Assembly (NCBI RefSeq): GCF_002802965.1
Contig: NZ_NXGA01000001.1
Span: 3,817,343-3,881,342 of the forward strand
Direction: 5' to 3'
Source: Sporolactobacillus pectinivorans
GTDB lineage: Bacteria; Bacillota; Bacilli; Bacillales; Sporolactobacillaceae
Length of the DNA stretch: 64,000 nt
Below, piece by piece: positions 54,274-63,834 of the stretch. A program made the position numbers and the translations under genes. The notes beneath the pieces are model-generated. The model made no database searches. It had not been told where the DNA came from and worked only from the letters and a program-made list of their open reading frames with translations. Every line of letters begins with the position of its first letter. Within the stretch, counting starts at the first letter, position 1.

Positions 54274-54298
54274 ATAATCAAACATGCAACCTTGACAT

Positions 54299-54335
54299 AA
54301 AGGGCCGGGGGAGTTCATCCCCTGGCCCTTTTTCT
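54299..54335 (+). terminator. Terminator after the CPBP protease gene
   Basis: AGGGCC-GGGGGA-...-TCCCC-TGGCCCT followed by TTTTCTT lies between convergent genes and may act in both directions. Confidence 0.8.
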
Positions 54336-54368
54336 TGTACATTTATACAACCATTATTTTTAAACGGA

Positions 54369-55133
54369 TCATTCAGAATCGCTGTCATTCAGAGCCGTCA
54401 GAATTTCCGGGCCATTCTTGGTAATTGCTAATGTGTGCTCATACTGTGCGGAAAGCGAACCATCGACTGTCCGCGCTGTCCAGCCGTTGCCATCGACCTT
54501 GGCGCGCCAGTCGCCCGTGTTCAGCATCGGCTCAATTGTAATCGTCATGCCTTCCCGGAGACGCAGTCCGCGTCCCGGCCTCCCATAATGAGCCACTGCC
54601 GGATCCTCATGCATGGTTGGTCCGATGCCGTGGCCGACAAAGTCACGCACGACACTCAAGCCCCTGGCTTCAGCATATTCCTGAATCGCATAGCCAATAT
54701 CGCCGAGACGGTTGCCAATCACTGATTGTTTGATCCCCTCGTACAGTGCTTCTTCTGTTGTCTTAAGCAAATGCTGCGCTTCATCCGAAATCGTCCCGAC
54801 CGCATAGCTCCATGCGGAATCAGACAGAGCTCCGTTCAGATTGACAACCATATCAATTGTGACAATGTCCCCATTGCGGAGGGGTTTTTTGTTTGGAAAG
54901 CCATGGCAGATTTCATCGTTGACAGACGCGCAGGTTGCAAACTGGTAACCCTCAAAACCTTTTTCTTCCGGAGTCGCACCGTGCTTCGCCAGAAACTCAT
55001 TGACAAATTCCTCAATTTCCCAGGTTGTGACTCCCGGCTTGATCATCGATTTAATTTTCTCATGTGTCTGTGCAAGCAGCTGACCTGACTTCTTCATTTC
55101 TGCAATTTCATTTGTAGATTTTAACTGTATCAT
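54369..55133 (-). CDS. map: Methionine aminopeptidase, type I
   Basis: The 254-residue enzyme removes the N-terminal Met from new proteins. The metal ligands appear in VTIDMVVNLNGALSDSAW, GHGIGPTMHEDP, ITIEPML and YEHTLAI. No N-terminal zinc-finger extension is present. It stands alone between convergent CPBP and upstream rex. Confidence 0.95.
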   Translation of the reverse strand: MIQLKSTNEIAEMKKSGQLLAQTHEKIKSMIKPGVTTWEIEEFVNEFLAKHGATPEEKGFEGYQFATCASVNDEICHGFPNKKPLRNGDIVTIDMVVNLNGALSDSAWSYAVGTISDEAQHLLKTTEEALYEGIKQSVIGNRLGDIGYAIQEYAEARGLSVVRDFVGHGIGPTMHEDPAVAHYGRPGRGLRLREGMTITIEPMLNTGDWRAKVDGNGWTARTVDGSLSAQYEHTLAITKNGPEILTALNDSDSE

Positions 55134-55247
55134 TTATTCTTTCCACCTCTGTGTCCTTTCCTCTTTGAAAAGAAATAAATCGTTTCTCCTCACCCGCCGA
55201 CAATAAAATTGTGACATTTGTATTTTACCACTTTATTGATCCCTGAA

Positions 55248-55892
55248 TCATTCCGCACGGTTCTCTTCCATCGCATGATTCAAGAAATAGATCAATGCCT
55301 GAAGTTCAATCGTCATATCTACATGGCGGACATACACTTCCGGCGGCAGGGAAAGCCTTACCGGTGAAAAGTTCAGAAATCCGCGGACACCCGAAGCCAT
55401 CGCCTGTTCGGCAGCCTTCTGAGCCTGGTCAGCCGGTACAGTCAGGATGGCCGCCGTGATATCACGATTATCATCTGAGACAAGATCATCCATCAGATGG
55501 ATTTCAGTCTCACCTACTTTTTTTCCTACCTTTGAAGGATTAATATCATACGCCTTGACAATCCTTGTGTTATTATTCTTTTGAAAGTTGTGATTCAGCA
55601 GAGCCGTTCCAAGATGTCCGACTCCGATCAGTATCACTTTTGATAATTCATCCTGATAAAGCGTCTTTTTGAGAAATTCCATTAAATGCTTTGTGTTGTA
55701 CCCGTACCCTTTTCTCCCCAGTGCACCGAAATAGGAAAAATCTTTACGGATTGTTGTCGAATCAATCTGTACAATCTTCCCGAATTCAGACGATGAGATT
55801 CTTGTCTTCCCATTCGTCACAAGGCGCTGCAGAGACCGGTAGTAGAGCGGCAGTCGTTCAGCCGTTGCCTGAGGCACTTTCTGAGTTGCCAT
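55248..55892 (-). CDS. rex: Redox-sensing transcriptional repressor Rex
   Basis: The 214-residue protein has an N-terminal winged helix (TRISSSEFGKIVQIDSTTIRKDFSYFG) and a Rossmann NAD(H) domain (ILIGVGHLGTALLNH). It senses the NADH/NAD+ ratio and represses fermentation and respiration genes. GGGGGGACAGGAG precedes the ATG. Its neighbour, the malolactic locus, is an NAD-dependent pathway, but no clear Rex operator was found there. Confidence 0.95.
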   Translation of the reverse strand: MATQKVPQATAERLPLYYRSLQRLVTNGKTRISSSEFGKIVQIDSTTIRKDFSYFGALGRKGYGYNTKHLMEFLKKTLYQDELSKVILIGVGHLGTALLNHNFQKNNNTRIVKAYDINPSKVGKKVGETEIHLMDDLVSDDNRDITAAILTVPADQAQKAAEQAMASGVRGFLNFSPVRLSLPPEVYVRHVDMTIELQALIYFLNHAMEENRAE

Positions 55893-56185
55893 ACTCCTGT
55901 CCCCCCTGATAGGCGGCTAGTTAAACTGTTCCCGGACCGCCTTTTTCTTTATCATTTCATCCAGGCATTCCTTTTTCACTATACATCATTATTATCCGGT
56001 TTTGTTATCCGATTCACAAACTTTTTAAAACATTGGTGTTCCTTTGCACAATAAAAAGATAAACGTATTTATACGTCCCGACAAACCTTCTTCACGATAC
56101 CAAAGCCTTTATGAAAAGCATTGGAAGGTTGTATGCTGTTCACAGAATACTAATAAGCGAAACATCTTCACGTCGCTGTTTTCAG

Positions 56186-56224
56186 TATAAAAAAATAGCA
56201 ATTGTCAATTAAAGCCAATTGCTA
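56186..56224 (-). terminator. Terminator of the malolactic operon
   Basis: On the minus strand TAGCAATTG / CAATTGCTA with an 11-base loop is followed by seven T. It lies about 95 bases past the permease stop. The rest of the 425-base gap to rex shows no gene. Confidence 0.75.
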
Positions 56225-56317
56225 AAAATTAATCTTTTATAAACGAATGATACAGTAGCGATAGATATTATAGCTATGATGTTGCTGTTCAGCAATCAGA
56301 CAGAACCCCCAGTCAAG

Positions 56318-57289
56318 TTAAATAAACTGAATGATCTGCATGAGAACAGGGACAACAATGACAAACAATACGGTACTCGTCGTAACCACATTCGTTGCAT
56401 ATTTCACATCGCCATGCGATTCATTGGCGAGGATCGGCAATACGGCTAACATGGGCGTTGCAGATTGAACGATTTGAGTTTGCACTAACATAGATGGCAA
56501 ATGGGCATGTGAAAGATGCATACCGCTCAGAAGTAACACAATCAGGACAATCGGCGAAATCACGAAACGCCCTAACAAAGCAACAATCGTATCGCGGTCA
56601 AAACGAATGCTTGAGAGCCCCGCATTGTACAGAACGATACCGATATATACCAGAGACAGCGGCGTAACAATACTGCCCACATATGTCAATGTGGAATCAA
56701 TAAAACCCGGGATCGGAATATTTAATAGCAGGAAAATCAGACCGGCCACAAATCCCAGTAATGGAGGTGGCAATATTTTTTTCCAGTTGATTTTGTTTTT
56801 GCCTTTTTCCTTCGTTTTGTCTCTCGTCGGATCATCATTTGAGATAAGAAAAACACCAAATGCCCATGTCGAAACGGTATTGGTAATGTAATAGATCAGA
56901 AAATAAGGCAGACTCTGATTTCCAAACAGTGCAATATTCAGAGGCAAACCGATAAAAATCGTATTTGCATTGACGACAGCATTCATAAAAATACCGCGGC
57001 GTCCCGGACGAATCTTTAACAGTTTGACCAGCCCAAAAGAAATGAGGTAAGAAATAATGACGGCAATCACCGGATATATGAGACTGCCGGACAACTGAAT
57101 TAAACTGCCCCGGGTTAGATACTTTAGGACCGATACGAAAATGGATGCCGGCAAAGCAACTTTTGTGATCAGAGATGAGATGCTTTTTCCGAAGTTATCA
57201 TCAAACCATTTAAATTTTTTCAAGAAATAACCCAGTGCGATCATGATGATGATCGATATGACACTTTGAATCGATTGTAGAAATACCAT
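56318..57289 (-). CDS. mleP: Malate permease, auxin-efflux-carrier (AEC) family
   Basis: The 323-residue protein has about ten membrane helices in two five-helix halves, starting VISIIIMIALGYFLKKFKWFDD. It lies 33 bases after the malolactic enzyme gene, so malate/lactate exchange is the likely role. Electrogenic malate uptake with lactate exit gives proton motive force. Confidence 0.88.
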   Translation of the reverse strand: MVFLQSIQSVISIIIMIALGYFLKKFKWFDDNFGKSISSLITKVALPASIFVSVLKYLTRGSLIQLSGSLIYPVIAVIISYLISFGLVKLLKIRPGRRGIFMNAVVNANTIFIGLPLNIALFGNQSLPYFLIYYITNTVSTWAFGVFLISNDDPTRDKTKEKGKNKINWKKILPPPLLGFVAGLIFLLLNIPIPGFIDSTLTYVGSIVTPLSLVYIGIVLYNAGLSSIRFDRDTIVALLGRFVISPIVLIVLLLSGMHLSHAHLPSMLVQTQIVQSATPMLAVLPILANESHGDVKYATNVVTTSTVLFVIVVPVLMQIIQFI

Positions 57290-57322
57290 GCGTACAGACC
57301 TCCTTTTCTCAACGATATCGTT

Positions 57323-58969
57323 TTAATTTAAAACAAGTTCAGAATAGTTCGGTTCCCACTTCATGTCGGCAACAGCCTTTTTAATATCCGAAATAGGTTC
57401 TCTGTTTAACTTCTGGTCTATAACACTTTGACCAACGACTTCGGCAATGGTTTGAGAGAATTCGGTCAGTTTTGCAACAGGAGGCAAAACAGCGGCGCCG
57501 GGTTGTTCCGTATCGACGATGCCGCCCAGAGCATGGCTCGCCTGAGACAGCATTTCTCCATTGACTCGCTTTGCCGTCGAGGCGATAATACCGAATCCGA
57601 GTCCGGGATACATCAGCGCATTATTAGCTTGTCCGATCTGATAAGTAACGCCCTTGTACTCAACAGGAGCGGCAGGAATACCGGTTGCAACCAGCGCTTT
57701 GCCATCTGTCCAGGCAATCAGGTCTTCAGCTTTTGCTTCCGCCAGTTTTGTCGGATTGGATAATGGGAAAATGACCGGGCGTTCCGTATGGGCTGCCATT
57801 TCTTTAATAATTGATTCCTTGAAGGCGCCGGGTTGTGTTGATGTACCGATCATAATCGTCGGATGAACCGCTTTGACAACGGCTTCCAGATTCGTCAGCT
57901 CTCCACTGTTCGTGAATTCAGAACGGGCGTGAACGAATTCCTTTTGTCCCGGAGTCAGATCTTCCGTATCGTTGAACAACAGTCCCTGCTTGTCCACCAA
58001 GAAGAAATGCCGGCGTGCCTCTTCTTCCGATAAGCCCTGGCGTTTCATTTCATCCATAATCTGATTAGAAATACCGACGCCGGCTGTACCCGCACCGAAA
58101 ACCAGAACACGCTGATCCGTTAATTTTTCCTTCGAGATGTTCATAGCTCCAAGAATACCCGCCAGAACAACAATCCCAGTACCTTGAATATCATCGTTAA
58201 ATGTTGTGATCTTGTCCTGATATTTTTCCAAAATAGTCGCCGCGTTCGAACGGCCAAAATCTTCCCAGTGCACTAAAGCTTCGGGGAATAATTTTCCGGA
58301 TGCCTTCACAAACTGATCAATGAAATCATAATATTTTTCCCCGCGAACCCGTTTATGTCTGTTTCCCAGATAAAGCGGATCGTTGAGCAGCTTTTCATTG
58401 TTTGTACCGGCATCAATGACGACCGGCAGCACCTGTGTGGGATTAATCCCGGCAGCAGCGGTGTATACCATCAGTTTGCCAATGGCGATATCAACGCCAT
58501 TCACACCCCAATCGCCTATGCCTAAAATACCTTCTGAATCTGTGACCACAATCAGGCGGATGTCACGGCCTCCCGCAGTGTTCTTCAGAGTCGCTTCTAC
58601 ATCATCCGGTTCATCAATTGACAAAAAAGCGGCATCCTGTGGGTTGAGAAACAATTCATTATACTGTTCAATGGAATCCGCAACCGTAGGATCATAAACA
58701 ATTGGCATAAATTCGACGACATGATCTTCCATTAAATGATAAAATAAGGTACGATTCGTATTATATAAATTCATTAAGAAAATTCTTTTCTCCAAATCAG
58801 TCGATTTACGTAAATACTGACCATAAACCTGATCCGTCTGTTCTTCAATTGTCTGAACCTTAGGTGGTAGTGTTCCTTGCAAATTGTAGGCTTTCCGTTC
58901 TTCCTTTGTAAAAGCTGTATCTTTATTCAGGAAAGGATTATTTAAAATTTCCTGTGCTGATAATGCCAT
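57323..58969 (-). CDS. mleA: Malolactic enzyme
   Basis: The 548-residue enzyme of the malic-enzyme fold converts L-malate to L-lactate and CO2 with bound NAD+ and Mn2+. Markers are [30 protein letters not shown], the NAD loop [11 protein letters not shown] and [11 protein letters not shown]. The length and N-terminus ([18 protein letters not shown]) match malolactic enzymes of lactic bacteria more closely than anabolic malic enzymes. It is divergent from mleR. Confidence 0.9.
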   Translation of the reverse strand: MALSAQEILNNPFLNKDTAFTKEERKAYNLQGTLPPKVQTIEEQTDQVYGQYLRKSTDLEKRIFLMNLYNTNRTLFYHLMEDHVVEFMPIVYDPTVADSIEQYNELFLNPQDAAFLSIDEPDDVEATLKNTAGGRDIRLIVVTDSEGILGIGDWGVNGVDIAIGKLMVYTAAAGINPTQVLPVVIDAGTNNEKLLNDPLYLGNRHKRVRGEKYYDFIDQFVKASGKLFPEALVHWEDFGRSNAATILEKYQDKITTFNDDIQGTGIVVLAGILGAMNISKEKLTDQRVLVFGAGTAGVGISNQIMDEMKRQGLSEEEARRHFFLVDKQGLLFNDTEDLTPGQKEFVHARSEFTNSGELTNLEAVVKAVHPTIMIGTSTQPGAFKESIIKEMAAHTERPVIFPLSNPTKLAEAKAEDLIAWTDGKALVATGIPAAPVEYKGVTYQIGQANNALMYPGLGFGIIASTAKRVNGEMLSQASHALGGIVDTEQPGAAVLPPVAKLTEFSQTIAEVVGQSVIDQKLNREPISDIKKAVADMKWEPNYSELVLN

Positions 58970-59023
58970 GATGATTTCCCTCCTCGTTTGAAATCATGAA
59001 ATTTTTTTTCCTAGCAGAGAAAA

Positions 59024-59052
59024 CTATAACAACCTATGAAATTTATAGTCAA
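59024..59052 (-). promoter_or_regulatory. Malolactic operon promoter
   Basis: TTGACT (59,047-59,052) and TTATAG (59,024-59,029) on the minus strand have a 17-base spacer. The -35 region overlaps a LysR-type dyad. Confidence 0.55.
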
Positions 59053-59072
59053 ACCTTTAGACCATGATAAAT
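59041..59072. promoter_or_regulatory. Candidate MleR binding dyad
   Basis: ATTTAT-AGTC ... GACC-ATG-ATAAAT is an interrupted inverted repeat in the mleA-mleR gap, overlapping the mleA -35 element, the usual place for a LysR-type regulator. Confidence 0.45.
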
Positions 59073-59117
59073 TTTGTTAATATGAAGAAAAAAAGTGGAT
59101 AATAAGGGGTTCCTTTC

Positions 59118-59999
59118 GTGAATATCAGGGATTTACAGTATTTTAAACAATTGTTTCAGGATAACAGTTTTACAAAAGCAGCCAACTTTTTCAAAGTCAG
59201 TCAACCGACGATTACCGCAGCCATTCATAGATTAGAGAATGAGCTGGATACACAGCTGGTCATCCGTGATCAGTCGCATAAAGAACTTATTTTTACGGAA
59301 AGCGGAAAACAATTTGAAAAGCATATCACACAAATTCTTCAGGAATTAGGAACCGCTAAATCCGAAATAACGGCAATAAAAAAAGAAAAAGTCCGGCTGG
59401 GACTCCCTCCAATTATAGGTGGTTATTATTTCCCAACGCTTTCCGCCAAGATGGCTGAAAGAGACTTACTTTCAAGCCTGGATACACGTGAAGACGGCTC
59501 CAAGTCGCTCCTGAATAAACTGATAAACGGTCATCTTGACATCGCGCTGCTTGGATCAGCTCATCCTATTGAAGATGCCAAACTATCCGTGCATCTGCTG
59601 ACCCACAAAAAATTTAAAATCATTGTCAGCCCAAATCACCCGCTTGCAGGGCAAAAATCGTTAGCCTTCAAAGATTTGAAAAATGAATCGTTTATTCAGT
59701 TAAACGAAAGGTTCGTTCATTCTATTGCATTCCAGCAATTAGGACGGCAAACACATACTAAGCCCGGAATCATTTATCGGACGAACGATATTCAGATTAT
59801 TAAGGGGATGGTTGCAAATAACGTCGGTATCAGTTTCTTAACTGAACTGGCTATTTCGCCGCAGGATCCTGTTGTTGCTTTATCGTTAAACGATGATCCG
59901 CAACCTGAATTTATCATTCAGCTCGTGTATCGATCAAATCATATTCTGACACCGGTACAGCAAAAAATCGTTCAACTGTTAACTCAGAACAAATTGTGA
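59118..59999 (+). CDS. mleR: LysR-family regulator of the malolactic genes
   Basis: The 293-residue protein has an N-terminal winged helix (NIRDLQYFKQLFQDNSFTKAANFFKVSQPTITAAIHRLE) and a periplasmic-binding-like effector domain. MleR activates mleA/mleP in the presence of malate. GTG 59,118 follows AAGGGG. It is divergently placed from mleA. Confidence 0.9.
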   Translation: MNIRDLQYFKQLFQDNSFTKAANFFKVSQPTITAAIHRLENELDTQLVIRDQSHKELIFTESGKQFEKHITQILQELGTAKSEITAIKKEKVRLGLPPIIGGYYFPTLSAKMAERDLLSSLDTREDGSKSLLNKLINGHLDIALLGSAHPIEDAKLSVHLLTHKKFKIIVSPNHPLAGQKSLAFKDLKNESFIQLNERFVHSIAFQQLGRQTHTKPGIIYRTNDIQIIKGMVANNVGISFLTELAISPQDPVVALSLNDDPQPEFIIQLVYRSNHILTPVQQKIVQLLTQNKL

Positions 60000-60197
60000 A
60001 AGACAGCCAACAATAAAAGAGCCTCAGGGACGGGCTATTTAAAACCCATTTACTTTTTGATTTGCACTCTCTCCTGACATGACCCCGTACAGGTTGCTGA
60101 ATAAATCCGGATTGGGCTACAATGAGAAAGTGTCGGGAAGGATTTTTCACATAGGATCCGGATGCCCGGCGAACGTCAACCGTCGAGGTGAAAACTG

Positions 60198-62150
60198 ATG
60201 ATTCTTCTGCAAACTAACGAGATCAGCAAGTCGTTTGTTACTGATCTTATTCTGTCGAATATATCCATCGAGGTAAAACTTGGTGAACGCGTAGCCCTTG
60301 TCGGGCGGAATGGCGCGGGGAAATCAACACTGCTGAAAATTATTGCCGGAGAAATGAGTGCCGACAGCGGAGAAGTGATTATGCCCAAAGACAGGACCAT
60401 GGGCTATCTTCCGCAAAACGCCACTCTGAATTCTACACGTGGAATTTACGACGAGTTGCTCACTGTCTTCCGTCCTCTGACTGAAATGGAAAAAAAGCTT
60501 CACAGCATGGAAGGCCAGATGTCGGATCCTGACCGGTTCGCAGACAAAAAGGATTACGATCAGCTGCTGAAAAGCTATGACATTCTGCAGGCCGAGTTCA
60601 GGTCAAAGGGTGGCTATACCTATCAGGCTGAGATTCGCAGTGTATTGAACGGACTTAATTTCGGAAGCTTTCCCGAGGAAACACCCGTCAATAATCTCTC
60701 CGGTGGACAGAAAACTCAGTTGGCGCTTGGCAAGCTGCTGCTGATCAAACCGGATTTACTGATTCTTGACGAACCAACCAACCATCTCGACATTGATACA
60801 CTCACTTGGCTTGAAGGATATCTGCAACGCTATCAGGGCAGTGTGCTCGTTGTCTCTCACGACCGCTACTTTTTGGACAAAGTCGCGACCAAAGTATACG
60901 AAGTTGCCGGACATAACGTACATAAATATGACGGGAATTATACCCGCTATATTGAATTGAGAGCGGCAGCGTATGAGAGTGCCGTGAAGAGTTACGAGAA
61001 ACAACAGAAAGAAATCACGCGGCTGAATGACTTTGTTCAGAAGAATATTGTGCGGGCATCGACGACCAAGCGCGCGCAGAGCAGACGAAAACAGCTGGAG
61101 AAAATGAATGTTATGGAGAAACCGCGCGGAGATGAAAAAAAGGCCTTCTTCTCATTCCAGATTGAGAAACAGAGCGGCCGTGATGTGCTTGGCGCCTCCA
61201 ATCTGTCTGTTGGCTATCCACCGGAACCACCGATGTTTTCCGGACTGAATTTCCACATTACGCGGTCTGAGCGTGTCGCACTTGTCGGGCCAAACGGCAT
61301 CGGAAAATCAACGCTGCTGAAATCAATTGCCAGTGGCTCAACCCTGCTGTCCGGCGAGGTGCGTCTCGGCAGTCAAGTATCCATCGGTTACTACGATCAG
61401 GAGCAAACCAGCCTGACACCTGAAAAGACGGTACTGAACGAGTTATGGGATGATTATCCGCTTCATCCGGAAAATGAAATGCGCAATGTACTCGGGGGCT
61501 TCCTCTTCTCAGGCGACGATGTGGCCAAATATATTGCTCAGCTGAGCGGTGGTGAAAAGGCCAGACTGATGCTTGCGAAGCTGATGATGCGCCATGACAA
61601 TCTGCTGATTCTTGACGAACCGACCAACCATCTTGATCTGGACAGCAAAGAAGTGCTCGAAGCTGCTCTGATCGATTATCCGGGCACGATCCTGTTTGTT
61701 TCCCACGACCGGTATTTTATCAATGATATCGCCACCCGTGTGCTTGAACTCTCCCGAAACGGAATTTCAGAATATCTCGGCGACTATGACTATTACCTGG
61801 ATAAAAAAACCGAACAGCAGCAGATCGCCGAACTGGACGCCCAGAGCGCACCCGCCGTGAAACATGAAGAAGTTCCTGTCGCCGGAAAGCAGCAATTTCT
61901 AAAAGATAAAGAGCAGAAAAAGAAAAAACGGCAGCTAGCCCGTTCAGTAGAAGAAATGGAAGGAAAGATTGAGCATCTCGAAAAACTGATCAAAGCAGAC
62001 GAAGACTCCCTGCTCACGCCGGAAGTCTTTAACGATGCAAAAAAAGCCAAGCAAGTTCAAAGAGAGATTGATCAGAATAAAGAACAGCTGAACCGATTGA
62101 TGGAAAAATGGGAGGCTGACCAATTGGCCCTTGAAGAATTTCCCGAATGA
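60198..62150 (+). CDS. ABC-F family ATPase (YdiF-like)
   Basis: The 650-residue soluble protein has two ABC cassettes: GRNGAGKST / LSGGQKTQLALGKLL / LLILDEPTNHLD and GPNGIGKST / LSGGEKARLMLAKLM / LLILDEPTNHLD. A linker of about 80 residues joins them, and a Lys/Glu-rich coiled coil forms the C-terminus (about 565-645). It has no membrane part; ABC-F proteins act on ribosomes. GAGGTG precedes the ATG. The position near rex and groES matches B. subtilis ydiF. Confidence 0.9.
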   Translation: MILLQTNEISKSFVTDLILSNISIEVKLGERVALVGRNGAGKSTLLKIIAGEMSADSGEVIMPKDRTMGYLPQNATLNSTRGIYDELLTVFRPLTEMEKKLHSMEGQMSDPDRFADKKDYDQLLKSYDILQAEFRSKGGYTYQAEIRSVLNGLNFGSFPEETPVNNLSGGQKTQLALGKLLLIKPDLLILDEPTNHLDIDTLTWLEGYLQRYQGSVLVVSHDRYFLDKVATKVYEVAGHNVHKYDGNYTRYIELRAAAYESAVKSYEKQQKEITRLNDFVQKNIVRASTTKRAQSRRKQLEKMNVMEKPRGDEKKAFFSFQIEKQSGRDVLGASNLSVGYPPEPPMFSGLNFHITRSERVALVGPNGIGKSTLLKSIASGSTLLSGEVRLGSQVSIGYYDQEQTSLTPEKTVLNELWDDYPLHPENEMRNVLGGFLFSGDDVAKYIAQLSGGEKARLMLAKLMMRHDNLLILDEPTNHLDLDSKEVLEAALIDYPGTILFVSHDRYFINDIATRVLELSRNGISEYLGDYDYYLDKKTEQQQIAELDAQSAPAVKHEEVPVAGKQQFLKDKEQKKKKRQLARSVEEMEGKIEHLEKLIKADEDSLLTPEVFNDAKKAKQVQREIDQNKEQLNRLMEKWEADQLALEEFPE

Positions 62151-62151
62151 C

Positions 62152-62238
62152 CAATCCACAGCTTTTCAACATCAAACAGAACCTTTTCCACATTCTAGGT
62201 GCCTTATGCACAGCTTTATCCACAGAAAATGTGGATAA
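62152..62238. promoter_or_regulatory. Cluster of DnaA boxes
   Basis: Five DnaA-box-like nonamers lie in 87 bases: CAATCCACA (62,152), TTTTCCACA (62,184), TTATGCACA (62,204), TTATCCACA (62,216) and TGTGGATAA (62,230, inverted perfect box). The last two form a perfect inverted pair with a 5-base gap. The site lies between the ABC-F and SRPBCC genes, away from any replication gene. Confidence 0.75.
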
Positions 62239-62239
62239 C

Positions 62240-62716
62240 TTATGATAAGTTGTTCTTTTTATTACTGAGCTCTGCTAATTTTTTGATTTGCGGAAGTACT
62301 TTGTCCCATATTTCTTTTGTCATGCTGCAGTATTTTTCACCATCATCCATTACGGAAAAGTCGCCCTGCAAAACTTGAAAAGTTGTTTTGCCGTTTTTCT
62401 TGGAAAGCCGATAAGTGATGCCGTCTTCCTCTGTCATAGGTGGCCTGTCCTGACTCCGGATGTCAAATACAGTAAACCTTAAAAATTTATGCTGTTCAAG
62501 CGCTGTTACGTTTTCCTCAAAGAGGGGTGAACCGTTTTCGTCGATCCACAGAACCGGACTGCCTAGTCCCCAGTCAGATTTAATGTAAAACTGCGAGTTT
62601 CCACCCAAAAATTCTCCTGCCCACTGTTCAGAATACTTTTGCTGAGTCAGTACACCCCAAACTACCGCTGCAGGGGCATTGATTTCTATTGATCGATCAA
62701 CAAACAGTTTTCCCAT
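62240..62716 (-). CDS. SRPBCC (AHSA1-like) domain protein
   Basis: The 158-residue START-like helix-grip protein (VDRSIEINAPAAVVWGVLTQQKYSEQW ... YCSMTKEIWDKVLPQIKKLAEL) should bind a hydrophobic ligand or act as a co-chaperone; the ligand is unknown. AAAGGAGG precedes the ATG. Its stop adjoins the DnaA-box cluster. Confidence 0.8.
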   Translation of the reverse strand: MGKLFVDRSIEINAPAAVVWGVLTQQKYSEQWAGEFLGGNSQFYIKSDWGLGSPVLWIDENGSPLFEENVTALEQHKFLRFTVFDIRSQDRPPMTEEDGITYRLSKKNGKTTFQVLQGDFSVMDDGEKYCSMTKEIWDKVLPQIKKLAELSNKKNNLS

Positions 62717-62895
62717 AATAGCCTCCTTTCGAACATATCGCCCAGCTTCAGTTTACTCCGTCGATTCGCTTCATATCCAAAGGAATAAAGCAGCCTTATT
62801 TTCGTGAAAATCTATTTGTTCTTGCGCGGGTCGATATTTTCCAATAACTGTTGATCTATTTTCCAGGCGGATGATAAAATTTGAATGGTGCTTTT

Positions 62896-63834
62896 TCAGC
62901 GAGGGTTCACACCGGTATCTATAATAGAGAAACCTGATCTACCGCAATTAATTTCAGCTCGGGCACCATAAGGAATTAAGCACTTCGGTTCATTATGGCC
63001 AAAACTTGCATTGTACAATATAGGCATTTCTTCTCTGTCAAATTCCTTTGCAATGCGCCGAATCACTGGCTTGTATTCTTCGTAAAATTTATTTTTTAGC
63101 GGTTTTCCAAAAATAAGCCCATTAATTCTATTGAATATGCCCATCATTCCATAGCTTCTTAAGCTATCTTCCACCATCCATAGAGGAGGGCATTCTTCTG
63201 AAGTTTCAAGAAATAGGATGGTATCATTGAAGCAGGATATATCTGGGAAAAGGGAAGTTCCTTTTATCATGTCTAATACTTCAAGGCAGCCACCAATTAA
63301 TTTTCCAGTGACTGATTTCTTTCCCTGTAAAAGTTCGTACCCTGTATTTCTTAGAAATTTTCTTGAAATATCCTTATTTTCAATGACCCACTCCAGTCTT
63401 TCACCTGTCCATTCGTTTGATGTAGGTATTTCACCAATTGTTTCATCATGAAAAAGTATCTTATTGACCCATTCAACCGAATATTCGGGCATTGAGATAT
63501 TTTCAGCAAGATCGTTGAGAACGGATAAGCCGTAGAAACTTGATAGTCCTGCCTTTAGGCACATAAGGTGTGTCACAGTACCTTTTATAGAAGGATCGGC
63601 AAACGCCTGCATTAAGTCTTGGGCTCTTTTTTCAGGATGTCTGTAGACGAAATCAGTTCCCATTAACGTATGCGGCATTTCAACAACTTCAAGGCCAAAA
63701 ACTTCATTTAGTCGTTTCTTACCTTGTTCATAACGCCAGAGTAATGCTTCATCCCCAGCTCCACCCCACGAGAGACTGACTGTAGCGACCTTATCCCCCC
63801 GCTTCAATTTTGCCGGTTTAATCAGATCCAACAT
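62896..63834 (-). CDS. Peptidase S66 (LD-carboxypeptidase/MccF-like) with an internal deletion removing the nucleophile segment
   Basis: The 312-residue protein begins IKPAKLKRGDKVATVSLSWGG and ends with ASFGHNEPKCLIPYGARAEI, both typical of S66 serine peptidases that trim murein or cleave microcin C. Around residue 85 AFADPSIKG runs straight into TVTHLMCLKAGLSSFYG. Family members have about 35 more residues here, ending in GYSD with the catalytic Ser. The Glu (GGCLEVL) and His (GHNEP) remain. The frame is kept, but activity is unlikely. Confidence 0.75.
   Translation of the reverse strand: MLDLIKPAKLKRGDKVATVSLSWGGAGDEALLWRYEQGKKRLNEVFGLEVVEMPHTLMGTDFVYRHPEKRAQDLMQAFADPSIKGTVTHLMCLKAGLSSFYGLSVLNDLAENISMPEYSVEWVNKILFHDETIGEIPTSNEWTGERLEWVIENKDISRKFLRNTGYELLQGKKSVTGKLIGGCLEVLDMIKGTSLFPDISCFNDTILFLETSEECPPLWMVEDSLRSYGMMGIFNRINGLIFGKPLKNKFYEEYKPVIRRIAKEFDREEMPILYNASFGHNEPKCLIPYGARAEINCGRSGFSIIDTGVNPR

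Noticed and set aside
55893..56317. Rex operator in the rex/mleP gap (TTGTGAA half-sites)
   Set aside because: Only single half-sites; no proper inverted repeat.
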